NCBI GenBank assembly: GCA_944384995.1
Contig: CALWVN010000019.1
Span: 1 to 38,851 of the forward strand
Direction: 5' to 3'
Source: an uncultured Clostridia bacterium
Lineage (GTDB): Bacteria > Bacillota > Clostridia > Oscillospirales > Acutalibacteraceae
DNA: 38,851 nt
Every line of letters starts with the position of its first letter. Within the stretch, counting starts at the first letter, position 1. The position numbers were made by a program, and so were the translations under genes. Under the pieces are notes generated by a model. It was not told the origin of the DNA. It did not search any database and saw only the letters and a program-made list of their open reading frames with translations. Of this stretch, positions 1-8,026 are shown piece by piece.

Positions 1-73
1 TATGGCTTGAGTATATCAAAAACTGTAAACCATGTCCTTACACAATCTGTAAAGGATGTTACTACTCTAAACA
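1..73. mobile_element. End of an insertion sequence (IS21-like), partial
   Basis: Read on the minus strand from 73, the sequence begins TGTTTAGAGTAGTAACATCC and carries two spaced copies of a word close to ACATGGTTTACA. The sequence entering the right window edge at 38776 starts TGTCAAGAGCAACATGG with the same spaced words, so the two are opposite ends, or two copies, of one IS type. Multiple short terminal repeats with TG at the tip are typical of the IS21 family, but no transposase is visible, so the family is inferred. The flank at 74 continues directly into the second half of a GTAGGGGCGGG-type hairpin repeat, so the element sits in that hairpin. Confidence 0.55.
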
Positions 74-215
74 TCTCTGCGCCCGCCCGAGCAAAGTGCG
101 GAAAGAAAACAATTCGTGTCTGTTATGAAAGTTGTGGTTCTGATATTCGCCTTAACCAATTTCAAAACCCGCCTTTCTTGCGGGCGGGCATGGAAACCCG
201 CCCCTACGGCTGCAA
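74..215. repeat. REPIN-like element, GTAGGGGCGGG family, IS-interrupted copy
   Basis: The right hairpin is complete (about 180-211, arms GGGCGGG and CCCGCCC, ending CCCCTAC). The left hairpin keeps only its distal arm CCCGCCCG, because the insertion sequence ending at 73 replaces the GTAG-side arm. The interior of about 90 bp (GTGCGGAAAGAAAACAA then TGTCTGTTATGAAAGTTGTG) matches the copies at 8261-8406 and, inverted, 16015-16221, so the three are homologous elements and not chance palindromes. Confidence 0.8.
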
Positions 216-530
216 ACAAATTGTTTCTGCGAAGCCGTAACTTTGCTGAAACCCTGTCCATACCGCATCTGTCTTCTAATCTCTAATTTCTGCTTTCTGT
301 CCGCGGGCGGGCGTGGAAGTCCGCCACTACGCGGGTTTGATCGAAATTTCGGCTTGCCGCACAGCTGCGGCTTTACACAAACCTCCCCGTCCCATGTCTA
401 ACCTCTAATAGCTAACATCTAAAACGGACAGCCGCAAGGGCTGTCCCTACGGGTTTGCTGATTTTCGGCTTCGGGGAAACTCGCCCCGCCCGTTTCTGAC
501 TTCTAACCTCTGTATTCTGAACTCTGAAAA
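216..530. repeat. Intergenic mosaic: heptad arrays and GTAG hairpins
   Basis: This gene-free stretch holds three heptad arrays of the TCTAANN/TCTGANN type: 268-302 (five units), 397-424 (four) and 495-529 (five). Between them lie two GTAG-footed hairpins read on the minus strand: one near 304-334 with arms like GGCGGAC and GCCCGCC, and a GGACAGCC/GGCTGTCC hairpin near 428-451. The last array runs directly into the terminator of the lipoprotein operon. No coding sequence is supported; short ORFs here are translations of repeats. Confidence 0.8.
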
Positions 531-567
531 GCGGGTATGTGTCATCTACGACACATACCCGCTTTTT
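525..567. terminator. Rho-independent terminator of the lipoprotein operon
   Basis: A perfect inverted repeat, AAAAGCGGGTATGTGT and its complement around the loop CATCTACG, is followed by a T-run in both directions. It lies 18 bp past the stop of the SurA/PrsA-like lipoprotein gene and ends the minus-strand operon that starts at 4838. Confidence 0.9.
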
Positions 568-584
568 GCTTAGGCTTTCGCCGC

Positions 585-1490
585 TCACACCCGTGTGACC
601 GCGTAGCTTTCCGCCCATGCGGCAACGACCGCATCGAATTCCTCGCCCTTGAGCGTCCGCAGACAGTCGGTGCGGTAATCGGCGAACAGGTTGCGTTCGG
701 CATCGGTGATGTCCTCACGCAGCACGAGAAATACATAGTCGCCGTCGGTAAAGACCGAAGTGGTGTTGTTTTCCATGGCGAAAACGTGCTCGAAAAACGC
801 ATCGGAATAATTTTCGTCCGCGCGCGAAACGACGACCGTCTCCGTATTGGAAATGGTGTTGCTCGCCGATGCCGCTTCCTCGGCGACGGACGACCCGCCC
901 GCGATCGCACTCGCCATATTCTCAAACGACGTGACGATGTTCGCGCGCTCCGAATCCGACAGCGCGACCGCATTGCCGCTGTCATCCACCGTGGTCAAAA
1001 AGCCCGTGATGGATTGGAACGCGATATAATTTGCGCTGAAATACGCCTGCAGCGTTGCTTCGTCCACCGGCTCGTCGCCGTCGGCGGCGTAGTAGTCGGT
1101 CATGACCGCATCCTTATAGGCTTCCGAGGTTTTGACCTTCCAAAGATCCTGCTTGGTAACGCCCAAATTCGTATAATAATCGCCGAACAGCCGCCAAAGG
1201 TCGTTGACCGTCTGCGACACCTCGGATTTCTGCGCGACCGTAAGCGAAAGTCCCCGCCCCGTGAAGGCGGAGTTGATCGCGACATACTCGGCGAGCATTT
1301 CGTTTGCCGACGCCGTGCGCGCGGCTTCATCCGCATCCGGGGCCTCGCTGCGCGCAAGGTCGTCAAAATACAGGCAAACGCCCTCGCCCACGGGCGACCC
1401 GTTCACCTCTGCGCCCGCATCCGTTCCACACGCCGAAAGCGAAGCGAGCAAAAGCACGAGCGCCGCGCACGCGCCTATCCATCGTTTCAT
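585..1490 (-). CDS. SurA/PrsA-like lipoprotein (SurA N-domain type)
   Basis: This 301-residue protein has a signal peptide ending in the lipobox LASLSACG, so it should be an outer-leaflet lipoprotein. After the lipobox come helices resembling the SurA/PrsA N-terminal chaperone domain (around residues 60-150), then a segment starting VDEATLQAYFSANY that resembles the entry into a PrsA parvulin domain. The His-Ile-Leu signature of active parvulins is absent, so prolyl isomerase activity is doubtful. The start at 1490 follows GGAGG by about 7 nt; an in-frame ATG 18 nt earlier lacks such a site. It is the last gene of the operon, 14 nt after degV, and is followed by a terminator. A role in folding exported proteins is inferred. 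Confidence 0.75.
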   Translation of the reverse strand: MKRWIGACAALVLLLASLSACGTDAGAEVNGSPVGEGVCLYFDDLARSEAPDADEAARTASANEMLAEYVAINSAFTGRGLSLTVAQKSEVSQTVNDLWRLFGDYYTNLGVTKQDLWKVKTSEAYKDAVMTDYYAADGDEPVDEATLQAYFSANYIAFQSITGFLTTVDDSGNAVALSDSERANIVTSFENMASAIAGGSSVAEEAASASNTISNTETVVVSRADENYSDAFFEHVFAMENNTTSVFTDGDYVFLVLREDITDAERNLFADYRTDCLRTLKGEEFDAVVAAWAESYAVTRV

Positions 1491-1504
1491 CCGAACGCCT
1501 CCGA

Positions 1505-2356
1505 TCATTTGAGCATGAATTCCAGCGTAAACGTCCGCTCGCCGCAGTGCGTGGTGATGGTGCAGCCCACGGTCGAGACGAAATATTCCTTGAACTTCAC
1601 GGTTTTATGGACTTCCTTTTGCAGCGCGCGCAGCTGCGCATCGGAAACGCCCGCCGTGTGCGAAAAAAAGGCGCGGTCGGTGTCGATCTGCCCTTCGTAT
1701 TGCTTCAAAAGATCGCGCACATACTGCATCTGGCACGCTTCCAGCTTCCCGCGGTACTTTTTGCCGACGACAAGCGCCCCGTCGCGCATAACGATGGAGG
1801 GCTTGATGCCCAGCACGTTCGCGCCGAGCGCCGTAAGGCCTGAGCAGCGCCCGCCTTTGTGGAGGAATTCGAGCTTGTCCAGAATAAAGCTCGTCACGAC
1901 CTTTTCACGCTTGTATTCGAGCTCGTGGGCGATCGTTTTCGCATCCATGCCCGCCCGGGCGAGCTCGCACGCCTTGATGCACAGCAGCGTGATACCCGTT
2001 GTGAGGCTCTTGGAGTCCACGACATAGACGTTTTCAAACTGCGCGGCGGCAAGGCAGGCGTTCTGGTACGTCACGGAAAGCTTCGAGGTAAACGCCACAT
2101 GCACCACCGCGCTGCCGTCCGCCGTCAGCGCGCCGAAAAAGTCCATATATTCGGGGATCGAAACCGCCGCGGTCTTCGGCAGCCTGCCCTTTTCGCGGTA
2201 AAAGGCGTAGAGGTCGTCGGGCGTGATATTTACGCCGTCTTCATAGCTCTTGTCGTCGAGCGTGATGTGCAGCGGGATAACATGGATCCCGTAACGCTCC
2301 CGAAGCTCTGCCGGCACATCCGCAGGGCTGTCAGTTGTGATGATGGTCTTGCTCAT
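1505..2356 (-). CDS. DegV family fatty-acid-binding protein
   Basis: This 283-residue protein has the DegV fold signature: an N-terminal IITTDSPADVP motif, the central TSKLSVTYQNA and VVDSKSLTTG segments, LHKGGRCSG, and the C-terminal HCGERTFTLEFML. DegV (FakB-type) proteins bind a fatty acid for phosphorylation by FakA kinase; no kinase gene is in the window. Two closely spaced ATGs are available, and the one at 2356 lies 9 nt after GGGAGG and gives MSKTIITTDS, the usual family start. It overlaps the upstream membrane-protein gene by 26 nt, suggesting coupled translation. Confidence 0.88.
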   Translation of the reverse strand: MSKTIITTDSPADVPAELRERYGIHVIPLHITLDDKSYEDGVNITPDDLYAFYREKGRLPKTAAVSIPEYMDFFGALTADGSAVVHVAFTSKLSVTYQNACLAAAQFENVYVVDSKSLTTGITLLCIKACELARAGMDAKTIAHELEYKREKVVTSFILDKLEFLHKGGRCSGLTALGANVLGIKPSIVMRDGALVVGKKYRGKLEACQMQYVRDLLKQYEGQIDTDRAFFSHTAGVSDAQLRALQKEVHKTVKFKEYFVSTVGCTITTHCGERTFTLEFMLK

Positions 2357-3059
2357 GCACATAGGCCTCCCAAAGCTGCTGCTTGATCTCGTTTTCACGC
2401 TTCTCGCGGGCGATTCGTTCCCGTATCTGTTTTTTATTTTTACCGAATTTTCCGTTTCTATAAAAGGCGACTAAGAACATCCCGACAAGCGCGCCCGCCG
2501 CCGAAATGATAAAATCGCCCATGGTGTCCAAAAGCCCTGCTTCCGAGGTGGGCGTGGAGCATTGCAGGTGCATCCCGTAAAGCCGGTCCATGGTGAATTC
2601 ATAAATCTCCCACCCGACGGAGATCCCAAGCGAAAAGCACAGCGCGAACAGCGACGCGAGCGCCGGTGAGAGCCGCCCGTACCGTCCCTGGATGATCACG
2701 GCAAAGTCATAGGCGAACCACGCGGCGATAAAGCCCGCAAAAAAATGCGTCACGACGTCGAAGCCGTGGAAGTCGGTGCGATTGTTGAGCGTAGTACCCA
2801 CGACCACCCCGACAAAAATAAACAGATTCAGCATCGTGCCCGACAGATAATCCACGCGGGTGATGAACGACCTGCCGCCGAACACCTGAAAGAAATCCCA
2901 CAGGTGGGTAAACAGGATGGCGAAGATCGCCTCTAAGAATTCCACGACCGAGCCGTGAAAAAGGCCGTAAATGCCCCAGAGCATGATCCCCGCGCGCAGC
3001 ACGAGCCAGAGGATCTGGTGACGCCGCGGCAGGTAGCCGGGCAGTTGCGTTTCCGTCAT
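2331..3059 (-). CDS. Polytopic membrane protein, DUF2238/YjdF-like
   Basis: This 242-residue protein has about six hydrophobic segments between residues 15 and 205 and a highly charged, probably helical, cytoplasmic tail ending in EQDHHHN. The conserved-looking motifs DVVTHFFAGF, GWEIYEF and DTMGDFIISAAGALVG resemble the YjdF/DUF2238 family, whose function is not established. It follows the beta-propeller lipoprotein gene by 21 bp and overlaps degV, so it belongs to the same four-gene operon. An AAGGAAA ribosome binding site precedes the ATG. Function unknown. Confidence 0.72.
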   Translation of the reverse strand: MTETQLPGYLPRRHQILWLVLRAGIMLWGIYGLFHGSVVEFLEAIFAILFTHLWDFFQVFGGRSFITRVDYLSGTMLNLFIFVGVVVGTTLNNRTDFHGFDVVTHFFAGFIAAWFAYDFAVIIQGRYGRLSPALASLFALCFSLGISVGWEIYEFTMDRLYGMHLQCSTPTSEAGLLDTMGDFIISAAGALVGMFLVAFYRNGKFGKNKKQIRERIAREKRENEIKQQLWEAYVHEQDHHHN

Positions 3060-3080
3060 AGTTTTCCGTTTCCTTTTTGT

Positions 3081-4838
3081 TTAATCTTTCGCCGCTTCAA
3101 AGCGCGCGATCATGCCGACCGTGTTTTTCCCGTCGGAGGCAGGCGCAGAGCCGCCAAGGTCCCCGTCTGTCGAAAGTGTGGCGCCGCAGGCGACGAGCTC
3201 GCCGCTTTCCAGCGCGCAGATCCCGTTAAAGCGGTCGTCACGCGTGCCGCCGTAGCTTTGCAGCGTGTTTTCCAGCACCTTGCCGGAGGCGTCCGTGCGC
3301 ACGAGAAAGGCGTCCGTGCCGCCGCGGTTGCCGACCTTGCGGAAGTCGCTGTTGGAGGAATTCGTATACCCTGCCAGCGCGTAGCCGTCCTCCGTCGCGC
3401 AGACGCCGGTGAAGCAGTCGTCCAAAAGCCCGTGCACAACGCTTTGCCAGGCTATGGAGCCGTTGGCGTTGTACTTGACCATAATGGCGTCATAGCCGCC
3501 GTTGTTGGAAAGCTTCGACATTGTCCGGTCGCGCGAAGCCGAGCGCCCCACCGCAACACAGCCGCCGTCCGAAGCCGCCGTCACCGCTAAGAAGTTGTCC
3601 ACCCGCGAACCGCCGAACTGCTGCACCCACTGCTGCTCGCCGGACGAAGAGAACTTCACGAGCCCTGCGTCCGCACGGCCGTAGCTTGTAAACAGGCTGT
3701 TTGCGCCCGACGATGTGAAGCTGCCTGCGGCATACACGCTGCCGTCCGTATCCACCGCAACGCTCGTCAAGGTGTCGCCGGTCGCGCCGACGGCGCGCTG
3801 CCAGGCGATCGAACCGTCCGCACCGAATTTTACGACGATCGGCGCCGAGCGCGCGGCGGAAAGCCCGAGCGAAGCGCCGGTACCGTCCGAAGAGCTCGAA
3901 TACCCGACCGCGACGAACCCGCCGTCGGGGGCGGCGGCGATCTGCTCGAAGCCGTCGGCACGGCTGCCGCCGAAGTTCTTCGTCCACTGCAATTCGCCGT
4001 CGTCGTTGAATTTGAATACGACCGCGTCATAGTCGCCCGCCGCCGCAAAACCGAGATTCGTCGCGCGCGTCAAACCGCAGACGGCGATATTGCCGTTCTC
4101 GTCCACCGCAAGCCCCATGGCCTGCACGCCGCTGTCGGAGGAGACGATCTGCCGCCATTCGAGCCTCCCGCGGCGGGAGTATTTGATCAAAACAGGGATG
4201 GGCGCTGCCGAATCGCCCGCAAGAGAAGCCATGCTGCCGTCCTTGGAATTGGCCTGCACAAGCGCCGCAAAGCCGCCGTCGGGCGTCGCCGCCGCATCCA
4301 CGAACGCGTCGCCGCCCGTGCCGCCGAAGGTCGAGCTCCAATTCACGGTGTTCTGCCCCGGCAGGGCGGGCGTGACCGTGTACGTTGCGGTATAGGTCAG
4401 CGGATCCCCGTTCGGACGGGTGACGATGTTGCCGTTTGAGTCCGTAATGGGGATGCCCGTGATGCCGCCGCTGCCCACCGTGGTAGTCGTGTAGGCCACC
4501 AGCGTGGTCACGAGGTTGCCCGCTTCGTCATACACAAGGTTGCCGTTTTCGTCTGTGACGGGCACGGCGATCTGCTGTTCGCCGTAGATCACGGTGGTTC
4601 GGACCTCGCCGTTTTCGTCATAGATCTTTTCGCCGTTCGCGTTGGTGAGCTCCACGATCTCGCCTTGGAGCACCGCCGTAATCGGGTTCCCGTTCGCGTC
4701 GGTCAGCACTTCGCCGTTTTCGTCGGTGACCGCCACCGTCGAGCTTGTCGTCTTATTCCCGCCGCACGCCGAAAGCCCGGCGAATACCGATACGAGCAGC
4801 AGCGCCGCTATAAGGATCAGCCATTTTTCTTTTTTCAT
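3081..4838 (-). CDS. Lipoprotein with DxNG repeats and a seven-blade beta-propeller
   Basis: The 585-residue product starts with a signal peptide and lipobox (LSACGG). Residues about 35-155 are repeats of the form TDENGxxxTDANGxP, seen at least six times; such Asp/Asn-Gly loops resemble calcium-binding turns, though this is inference. From about residue 165 to the end there are seven repeats of roughly 55 residues with the pattern DGGFVAVG and KFxxDGxxxW, predicting a seven-bladed propeller of the SBBP/WD40-like type. It opens the operon; GGAGGC lies 7 nt before the ATG. It is probably a cell-surface binding protein, ligand unknown. Confidence 0.75.
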   Translation of the reverse strand: MKKEKWLILIAALLLVSVFAGLSACGGNKTTSSTVAVTDENGEVLTDANGNPITAVLQGEIVELTNANGEKIYDENGEVRTTVIYGEQQIAVPVTDENGNLVYDEAGNLVTTLVAYTTTTVGSGGITGIPITDSNGNIVTRPNGDPLTYTATYTVTPALPGQNTVNWSSTFGGTGGDAFVDAAATPDGGFAALVQANSKDGSMASLAGDSAAPIPVLIKYSRRGRLEWRQIVSSDSGVQAMGLAVDENGNIAVCGLTRATNLGFAAAGDYDAVVFKFNDDGELQWTKNFGGSRADGFEQIAAAPDGGFVAVGYSSSSDGTGASLGLSAARSAPIVVKFGADGSIAWQRAVGATGDTLTSVAVDTDGSVYAAGSFTSSGANSLFTSYGRADAGLVKFSSSGEQQWVQQFGGSRVDNFLAVTAASDGGCVAVGRSASRDRTMSKLSNNGGYDAIMVKYNANGSIAWQSVVHGLLDDCFTGVCATEDGYALAGYTNSSNSDFRKVGNRGGTDAFLVRTDASGKVLENTLQSYGGTRDDRFNGICALESGELVACGATLSTDGDLGGSAPASDGKNTVGMIARFEAAKD

Positions 4839-4876
4839 GCGCCTTGCCTCCGGGAAAACATCGTATAGATATTGTT

Positions 4877-4905
4877 AGTCTATCATAAAATTCGGCCCTT
4901 TTCAA
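4877..4905 (-). promoter_or_regulatory. Candidate sigma-A promoter of the lipoprotein operon
   Basis: On the minus strand, TTGAAA (4900-4905) and TAGACT (4877-4882) are separated by 17 bp, about 40 bp upstream of the lipoprotein start. The -10 matches four of six positions, so strength is uncertain. It is divergent from the promoter at 4950. Confidence 0.5.
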
Positions 4906-4949
4906 TCGGGAATTTATACGCCGCCGCGTTTTGCGGCGGGAAAAACCCC

Positions 4950-4978
4950 TTGAAACGCATTTTTCTTTCCTGTATAAT
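4950..4978 (+). promoter_or_regulatory. Strong sigma-A promoter of the NUDIX-DUF951-prfA operon
   Basis: TTGAAA (4950-4955), a 17-bp spacer and a perfect TATAAT (4973-4978) lie 33 bp upstream of the NUDIX ATG. AAGGAG sits about 10 nt before that start. A small stem-loop (CCGCCGC/GCGGCGG, 4921-4939) lies just upstream, between the two divergent promoters. Confidence 0.85.
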
Positions 4979-5011
4979 AGGGGTAGTTAAACGTAAGGAG
5001 TCGTAAGACAG

Positions 5012-5755
5012 ATGTTGGGTAAATTTGTCAGAGTGCGGGTCACCAAGCCCCTCGGCCGCTTTGACAGCGAAACCAATACGAAATATCTGCTGAACTTCGG
5101 CGTTGTCGAAAGCGGGCTGGATGCGCGCTTTCCGGTTGCGGGCGCCTATATCATGGGCGTAAATCATCCCGTTCGCCGCTTTGACGGGCGCGTCATCGCC
5201 GTCATTCGGGACAAGCAGGCACACGCCGTCTTTTTGGTGGTTTCGCCGAAATCCAAGCGGTTCATCATCCACGATATCCGCCCCGCCGTCGCTTTTCGGC
5301 ACAAGGGCAAGGGCGTGAAGATCGAATGCTTTTATGAACGTTCCTGCGGGGCGGTCGTGTTCCGCGGCGATGCGCACGAACGCCGTTTTCTGCTCATCAA
5401 AAACAAGCGCAGCACGCATTGGGGTTTCCCCAAGGGCCATGTGGAGGCGGGCGAGACCGATCTCGATACCGCCAAGCGCGAGGTGCTCGAGGAAACGGGC
5501 CTGCACATCGATGTGCTCGACGGCTTTTGCGAGCGTTCCTCCTACACCATCCAGGGGCGCATAGACAAGACCGTTTTGATTTTTCTTGCCACCACCGCCG
5601 ACACGAAGACCGTCATCCAGCAAAGCGAGATCGAGGACTATATCTGGCTGCCGTATGCGCGCTGCCTTGCCACGCTCAACTATGAAAACGACAAGGCCAT
5701 TTTGCAAAAGGCGCAGGCGTTCTTGACCGAGCGCAGCGCGTTTGAGGTGCTTTAA
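5012..5755 (+). CDS. NUDIX hydrolase with N-terminal pyrophosphatase-like domain
   Basis: This 247-residue protein has two parts. Residues 1-105 resemble the inorganic-pyrophosphatase-like module (GKFVRVRVTKPLG, YIMGV, RVIAVI). Residues 106-247 are a NUDIX domain with a complete box at about 142-164: GHVEAGE then REVLEETGL, fitting GX5EX7REUXEEXGU with all metal ligands. Such enzymes hydrolyse nucleoside diphosphates linked to another moiety, often dinucleoside polyphosphates; the substrate here is not defined. It is first in an operon with DUF951 and prfA; its stop codon directly abuts the next ATG. Confidence 0.88.
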   Translation: MLGKFVRVRVTKPLGRFDSETNTKYLLNFGVVESGLDARFPVAGAYIMGVNHPVRRFDGRVIAVIRDKQAHAVFLVVSPKSKRFIIHDIRPAVAFRHKGKGVKIECFYERSCGAVVFRGDAHERRFLLIKNKRSTHWGFPKGHVEAGETDLDTAKREVLEETGLHIDVLDGFCERSSYTIQGRIDKTVLIFLATTADTKTVIQQSEIEDYIWLPYARCLATLNYENDKAILQKAQAFLTERSAFEVL

Positions 5756-5953
5756 ATGGATGTGCGCGTGGGGGATACCCTCGAAATGAAAAAGCCGCAC
5801 CCCTGCGGCGGCAAGACCTTTCTCGTCCTGCGCACGGGGATGGATTTCCGCCTGCGCTGCACGACCTGCGGCAGGGAATTCATGGCGCCGCGCGTGAAGA
5901 TCGAAAAGCGCGTGAAAAAAATTCTGCGGGAAGATGGGAACACGGATGCTTGA
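5756..5953 (+). CDS. DUF951 family small protein
   Basis: This 65-residue protein shows the DUF951 pattern: [14 protein letters not shown] near the start, then [11 protein letters not shown] and CGREFMAPR. Cysteines 17, 35 and 38 are arranged as a likely zinc site. DUF951 members are widespread in Firmicutes with unknown function. The ATG directly follows the NUDIX stop codon, and the gene's end overlaps the prfA start by 8 nt, so all three are probably translationally coupled. Confidence 0.88.
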   Translation: MDVRVGDTLEMKKPHPCGGKTFLVLRTGMDFRLRCTTCGREFMAPRVKIEKRVKKILREDGNTDA

Positions 5954-7031
5954 AAAATTACAGGGGATCACGGCGCGCCTTAGCGAGCTCGAGCGCGCTT
6001 TGTGCGCGCCGGAGACGGCGGCGGATCCCAAGCGCTTTGCCGCGCTCATGCGCGAAGCAAAGCAGCTTCGCCCCATTGCGGACGCTTACAATGCTTATCA
6101 AAAGGCCGAAGCCGACCGCGACGCGGCGCGCGAGCTGCTCGCAGAGGGCGGCGCGGATCGGGAAATGCGGGACATGGCGACCGAAGAGCTGCATGCCACC
6201 GAGGAAAAACTCGAACAACTCGACCGGGAGCTGCGCGTGCTGCTTTTGCCGCGCGACCCGAACGATGAGAAAAACGTCATTATGGAGATCCGCGCGGGCG
6301 CAGGCGGCGACGAGGCCGCATTGTTCGCCGCGCGGCTTTTCCGTATGTATTCGATGTATGCGGAAGCGCGCGGCTGGAAGCTCGAGGTCGTCAATGCCTC
6401 CGAAACGCAGCTCGGCGGGCTCAAAGAGATCAGCTTTATGATCGAGGGCGAGGGCGCGTATTCGCGCACGAAATTCGAAAGCGGCGTGCACCGCGTCCAG
6501 CGCGTGCCCGAAACGGAAAGTCAGGGGCGTATCCACACCTCCACCGCCACCGTCGCGGTGCTGCCCGAGGCCGAGGAGGTCGAATTCGAGCTTGATCCTG
6601 CGGATCTGCAGATCGACGTGTTCCGTTCCTCCGGCGCGGGCGGGCAGAAGGTCAACAAGACCTCTTCCGCCATCCGCGTGACGCACCTGCCCACGGGGAT
6701 GGTCGTGGAGTGCCAGGACGAGCGCAGCCAGTACCGCAACAAGGACAAGGCGCTTGCCGTCCTGCGCGCGCGCCTTTACGAAATCGAGCGCAAAAAGCAG
6801 GAGGCCGAGATCGCGGGCGAGCGCCGTTCGCAGGTCGGCACCGGCGACCGCAGCGAGCGCATCCGCACTTACAATTTCCCGCAGGGGCGCGTGACCGACC
6901 ACCGCATCGGCTTGACGCTCTATCGGCTCGAAGCCGTGCTCGACGGCGACCTTGACGAGATTATCGACGCGCTTCTCGCCGCCGACGCCGCCGAGAAGCT
7001 GCAAGCCACAGGGGAAACAAGCAAAGAATAG
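5946..7031 (+). CDS. prfA: Peptide chain release factor 1
   Basis: This 361-residue protein recognises UAA and UAG stop codons on the ribosome. The PxT tripeptide is PET at residues 188-190, the same position as PAT in E. coli RF1, and separates it from RF2 (SPF). The catalytic GGQ (residues about 232-234, [10 protein letters not shown]) lies in the peptidyl-hydrolysis domain, followed by [17 protein letters not shown]. The start at 5946 gives MLEKLQGI, the usual RF1 N-terminus, and fits the PxT numbering; an in-frame ATG at 5934 would add four residues. Last gene of the operon, with a terminator 15 bp downstream. prmC is not next door. Confidence 0.96.
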   Translation: MLEKLQGITARLSELERALCAPETAADPKRFAALMREAKQLRPIADAYNAYQKAEADRDAARELLAEGGADREMRDMATEELHATEEKLEQLDRELRVLLLPRDPNDEKNVIMEIRAGAGGDEAALFAARLFRMYSMYAEARGWKLEVVNASETQLGGLKEISFMIEGEGAYSRTKFESGVHRVQRVPETESQGRIHTSTATVAVLPEAEEVEFELDPADLQIDVFRSSGAGGQKVNKTSSAIRVTHLPTGMVVECQDERSQYRNKDKALAVLRARLYEIERKKQEAEIAGERRSQVGTGDRSERIRTYNFPQGRVTDHRIGLTLYRLEAVLDGDLDEIIDALLAADAAEKLQATGETSKE

Positions 7032-7045
7032 ACAGAGTAAACAGG

Positions 7046-7087
7046 GGACGGCTCTGCGCCTTTGCGGGGCGCAGCGCCGTCCTTTTT
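7046..7087 (+). terminator. Rho-independent terminator after prfA
   Basis: A long stem (GGACGGCTCTGCGCC pairing with GGGCGCAGCGCCGTCC with one bulge) is followed by TTTTT at 7083-7087. Confidence 0.9.
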
Positions 7088-7125
7088 CTCTTCCGCCGCA
7101 GGTAAACTACCGGTCGAGCCGGCTA

Positions 7126-7140
7126 AACCGACGGTCGGTT
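7126..7140. promoter_or_regulatory. Perfect palindrome, candidate autoregulatory operator
   Basis: AACCGAC-G-GTCGGTT has perfect 7-bp arms. Its last two bases are the first two of the -35 element TTGCGA of the XRE regulator gene, an ideal position for repression. A second, weaker dyad (CCGGTCGAGCCGG) lies just upstream at about 7110-7122. That the XRE protein binds here is inferred from position. Confidence 0.55.
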
Positions 7141-7167
7141 GCGAAAGATTCAGCGGTCTGCTAAGAT
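7139..7167 (+). promoter_or_regulatory. Sigma-A promoter of the XRE regulator
   Basis: TTGCGA (7139-7144), 17 bp, TAAGAT (7162-7167); AAAGGAG follows at 7182-7188 before the ATG at 7198. It overlaps the palindrome at 7126-7140. Confidence 0.65.
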
Positions 7168-7197
7168 GCAAGTATCCCAACAAAGGAGCGAAAACGC

Positions 7198-7596
7198 ATG
7201 AAAAAAACATTCGGAACGAAGATCGCAGAGATGCGCAAGGAAAAGGGCATGACACAGCTTGAACTTGCCGAAAAAATGGGCGTTACAGATAAAGCCGTTT
7301 CCAAATGGGAACGCGACTTATCCTTCCCGGATGTCAATTCCATTCCCAAGCTCGCCGAGATCTTCGACGTGACCGTCGACGAGCTCATGCAGGGGAAAGC
7401 GGCTGCGAAAGGGACGGCTGCCGCCGGCCGAGTTTCGGCGTTTGTCCGGCTCGCCTTAAAGGGCGTCGCGCTGGCGATGGGGATCGCCGTCGCCGTGCTG
7501 TCGTTTCTGGGTGAGATTGAAACCGCCGACGCCGTCGGTATGCTGGGCATCGGCCTCGCCGCGCTCGCGATCACACAGCTTTCCGAAAAGGACTAA
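7198..7596 (+). CDS. XRE-family regulator with hydrophobic C-terminus
   Basis: This 132-residue protein has a Cro/CI-type helix-turn-helix at residues about 5-62 (MTQLELAEKMGVTDKAVSKWERDL, then IPKLAEIFDVTVDELM). Residues about 80-128 are two hydrophobic stretches joined by GEIETAD, suggesting a membrane-anchored or membrane-sensing regulator. It is transcribed alone, between two terminators, from its own promoter with an overlapping palindrome, so autoregulation is likely. No target gene is adjacent in the same direction. Confidence 0.87.
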   Translation: MKKTFGTKIAEMRKEKGMTQLELAEKMGVTDKAVSKWERDLSFPDVNSIPKLAEIFDVTVDELMQGKAAAKGTAAAGRVSAFVRLALKGVALAMGIAVAVLSFLGEIETADAVGMLGIGLAALAITQLSEKD

Positions 7597-7606
7597 CAGC
7601 CAATGC

Positions 7607-7645
7607 AAAACCGCCCGGTTCCGTAAGGGAGCCGGGCGGTTTTTG
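7607..7645. terminator. Bidirectional terminator between XRE and TSCPD genes
   Basis: AAAACCGCCCGG and its complement CCGGGCGGTTTT flank a short inner stem (TTCC/GGGA). It carries T-runs on both strands and serves the convergent genes ending at 7596 and 7663. Confidence 0.88.
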
Positions 7646-7662
7646 TTTCGTGCGTCAGCGCG

Positions 7663-7926
7663 TTATTCCGCCGACTGCTGCGCCTTCTGCGCTTCTCTGA
7701 GCGCGTGCGCGAGCTGGTCGGGGCAGGAGGTCGGGCGCATTCCGCAGCGAATGCCCGAAAGCGTGTCGATCACTTCATCGACTTTTCTGCCGCACACCAA
7801 GCGCGCCACGCCCTGCGTGTTGCCGTTGCAGCCGCCGTAGAACTTTACATTTTTGATCACGTCGCCGTCGAGCTCGACTTCGATCTGCTGCGAGCACGTC
7901 CCGCGCGTGCGATAGGTATAGGTCAT
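7663..7926 (-). CDS. TSCPD domain protein
   Basis: This 87-residue protein ends in the domain-naming motif TSCPD (residues 66-70) and has cysteines 11, 33, 45, 61 and 68, with GGCNGNTQGV in the middle. The domain also occurs at the C-terminus of B12-dependent ribonucleotide reductases, where it is a cysteine/zinc module; stand-alone copies have no assigned function. AAGGAG precedes the ATG. It is monocistronic, with a terminator on its 3' side and a repeat-rich insert upstream. A clear promoter was not found. Confidence 0.85.
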   Translation of the reverse strand: MTYTYRTRGTCSQQIEVELDGDVIKNVKFYGGCNGNTQGVARLVCGRKVDEVIDTLSGIRCGMRPTSCPDQLAHALREAQKAQQSAE

Positions 7927-8026
7927 GGTAAAAACTCCTTTTTGCTAAATATCTCTGTGTGCCTGCCTTAGATGGGAAAACAGGCAGTACGCATTTTCGG
8001 CTGCGATAAAACCGAAGAGTCGCGGT
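7927..8026. other. Leader region of the TSCPD gene and edge of the repeat insert
   Basis: This stretch holds the ribosome binding site for the TSCPD gene, a weak stem-loop (TGCCTG/CAGGCA, about 7959-7987) and a linker-like sequence (TTTTCGGCTGCGATAAAACCGAA) related to the module that precedes GTAG hairpins elsewhere. No convincing promoter is visible. Confidence 0.4.

Noticed and set aside
7-240. 77-codon ORF at the left edge
   Set aside because: It spans the insertion-sequence end and the hairpin repeat, and the product is not a transposase fragment.
537-2027. 496-codon plus-strand ORF opposite the SurA-like and degV genes
   Set aside because: An antisense shadow in GC-rich sequence. The minus-strand genes have clear family motifs, start sites and a terminator.
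4883-6076. 397-codon minus-strand ORF opposite NUDIX and DUF951
   Set aside because: It overlaps a consensus plus-strand promoter and three convincing plus-strand genes. The product has no recognisable family.
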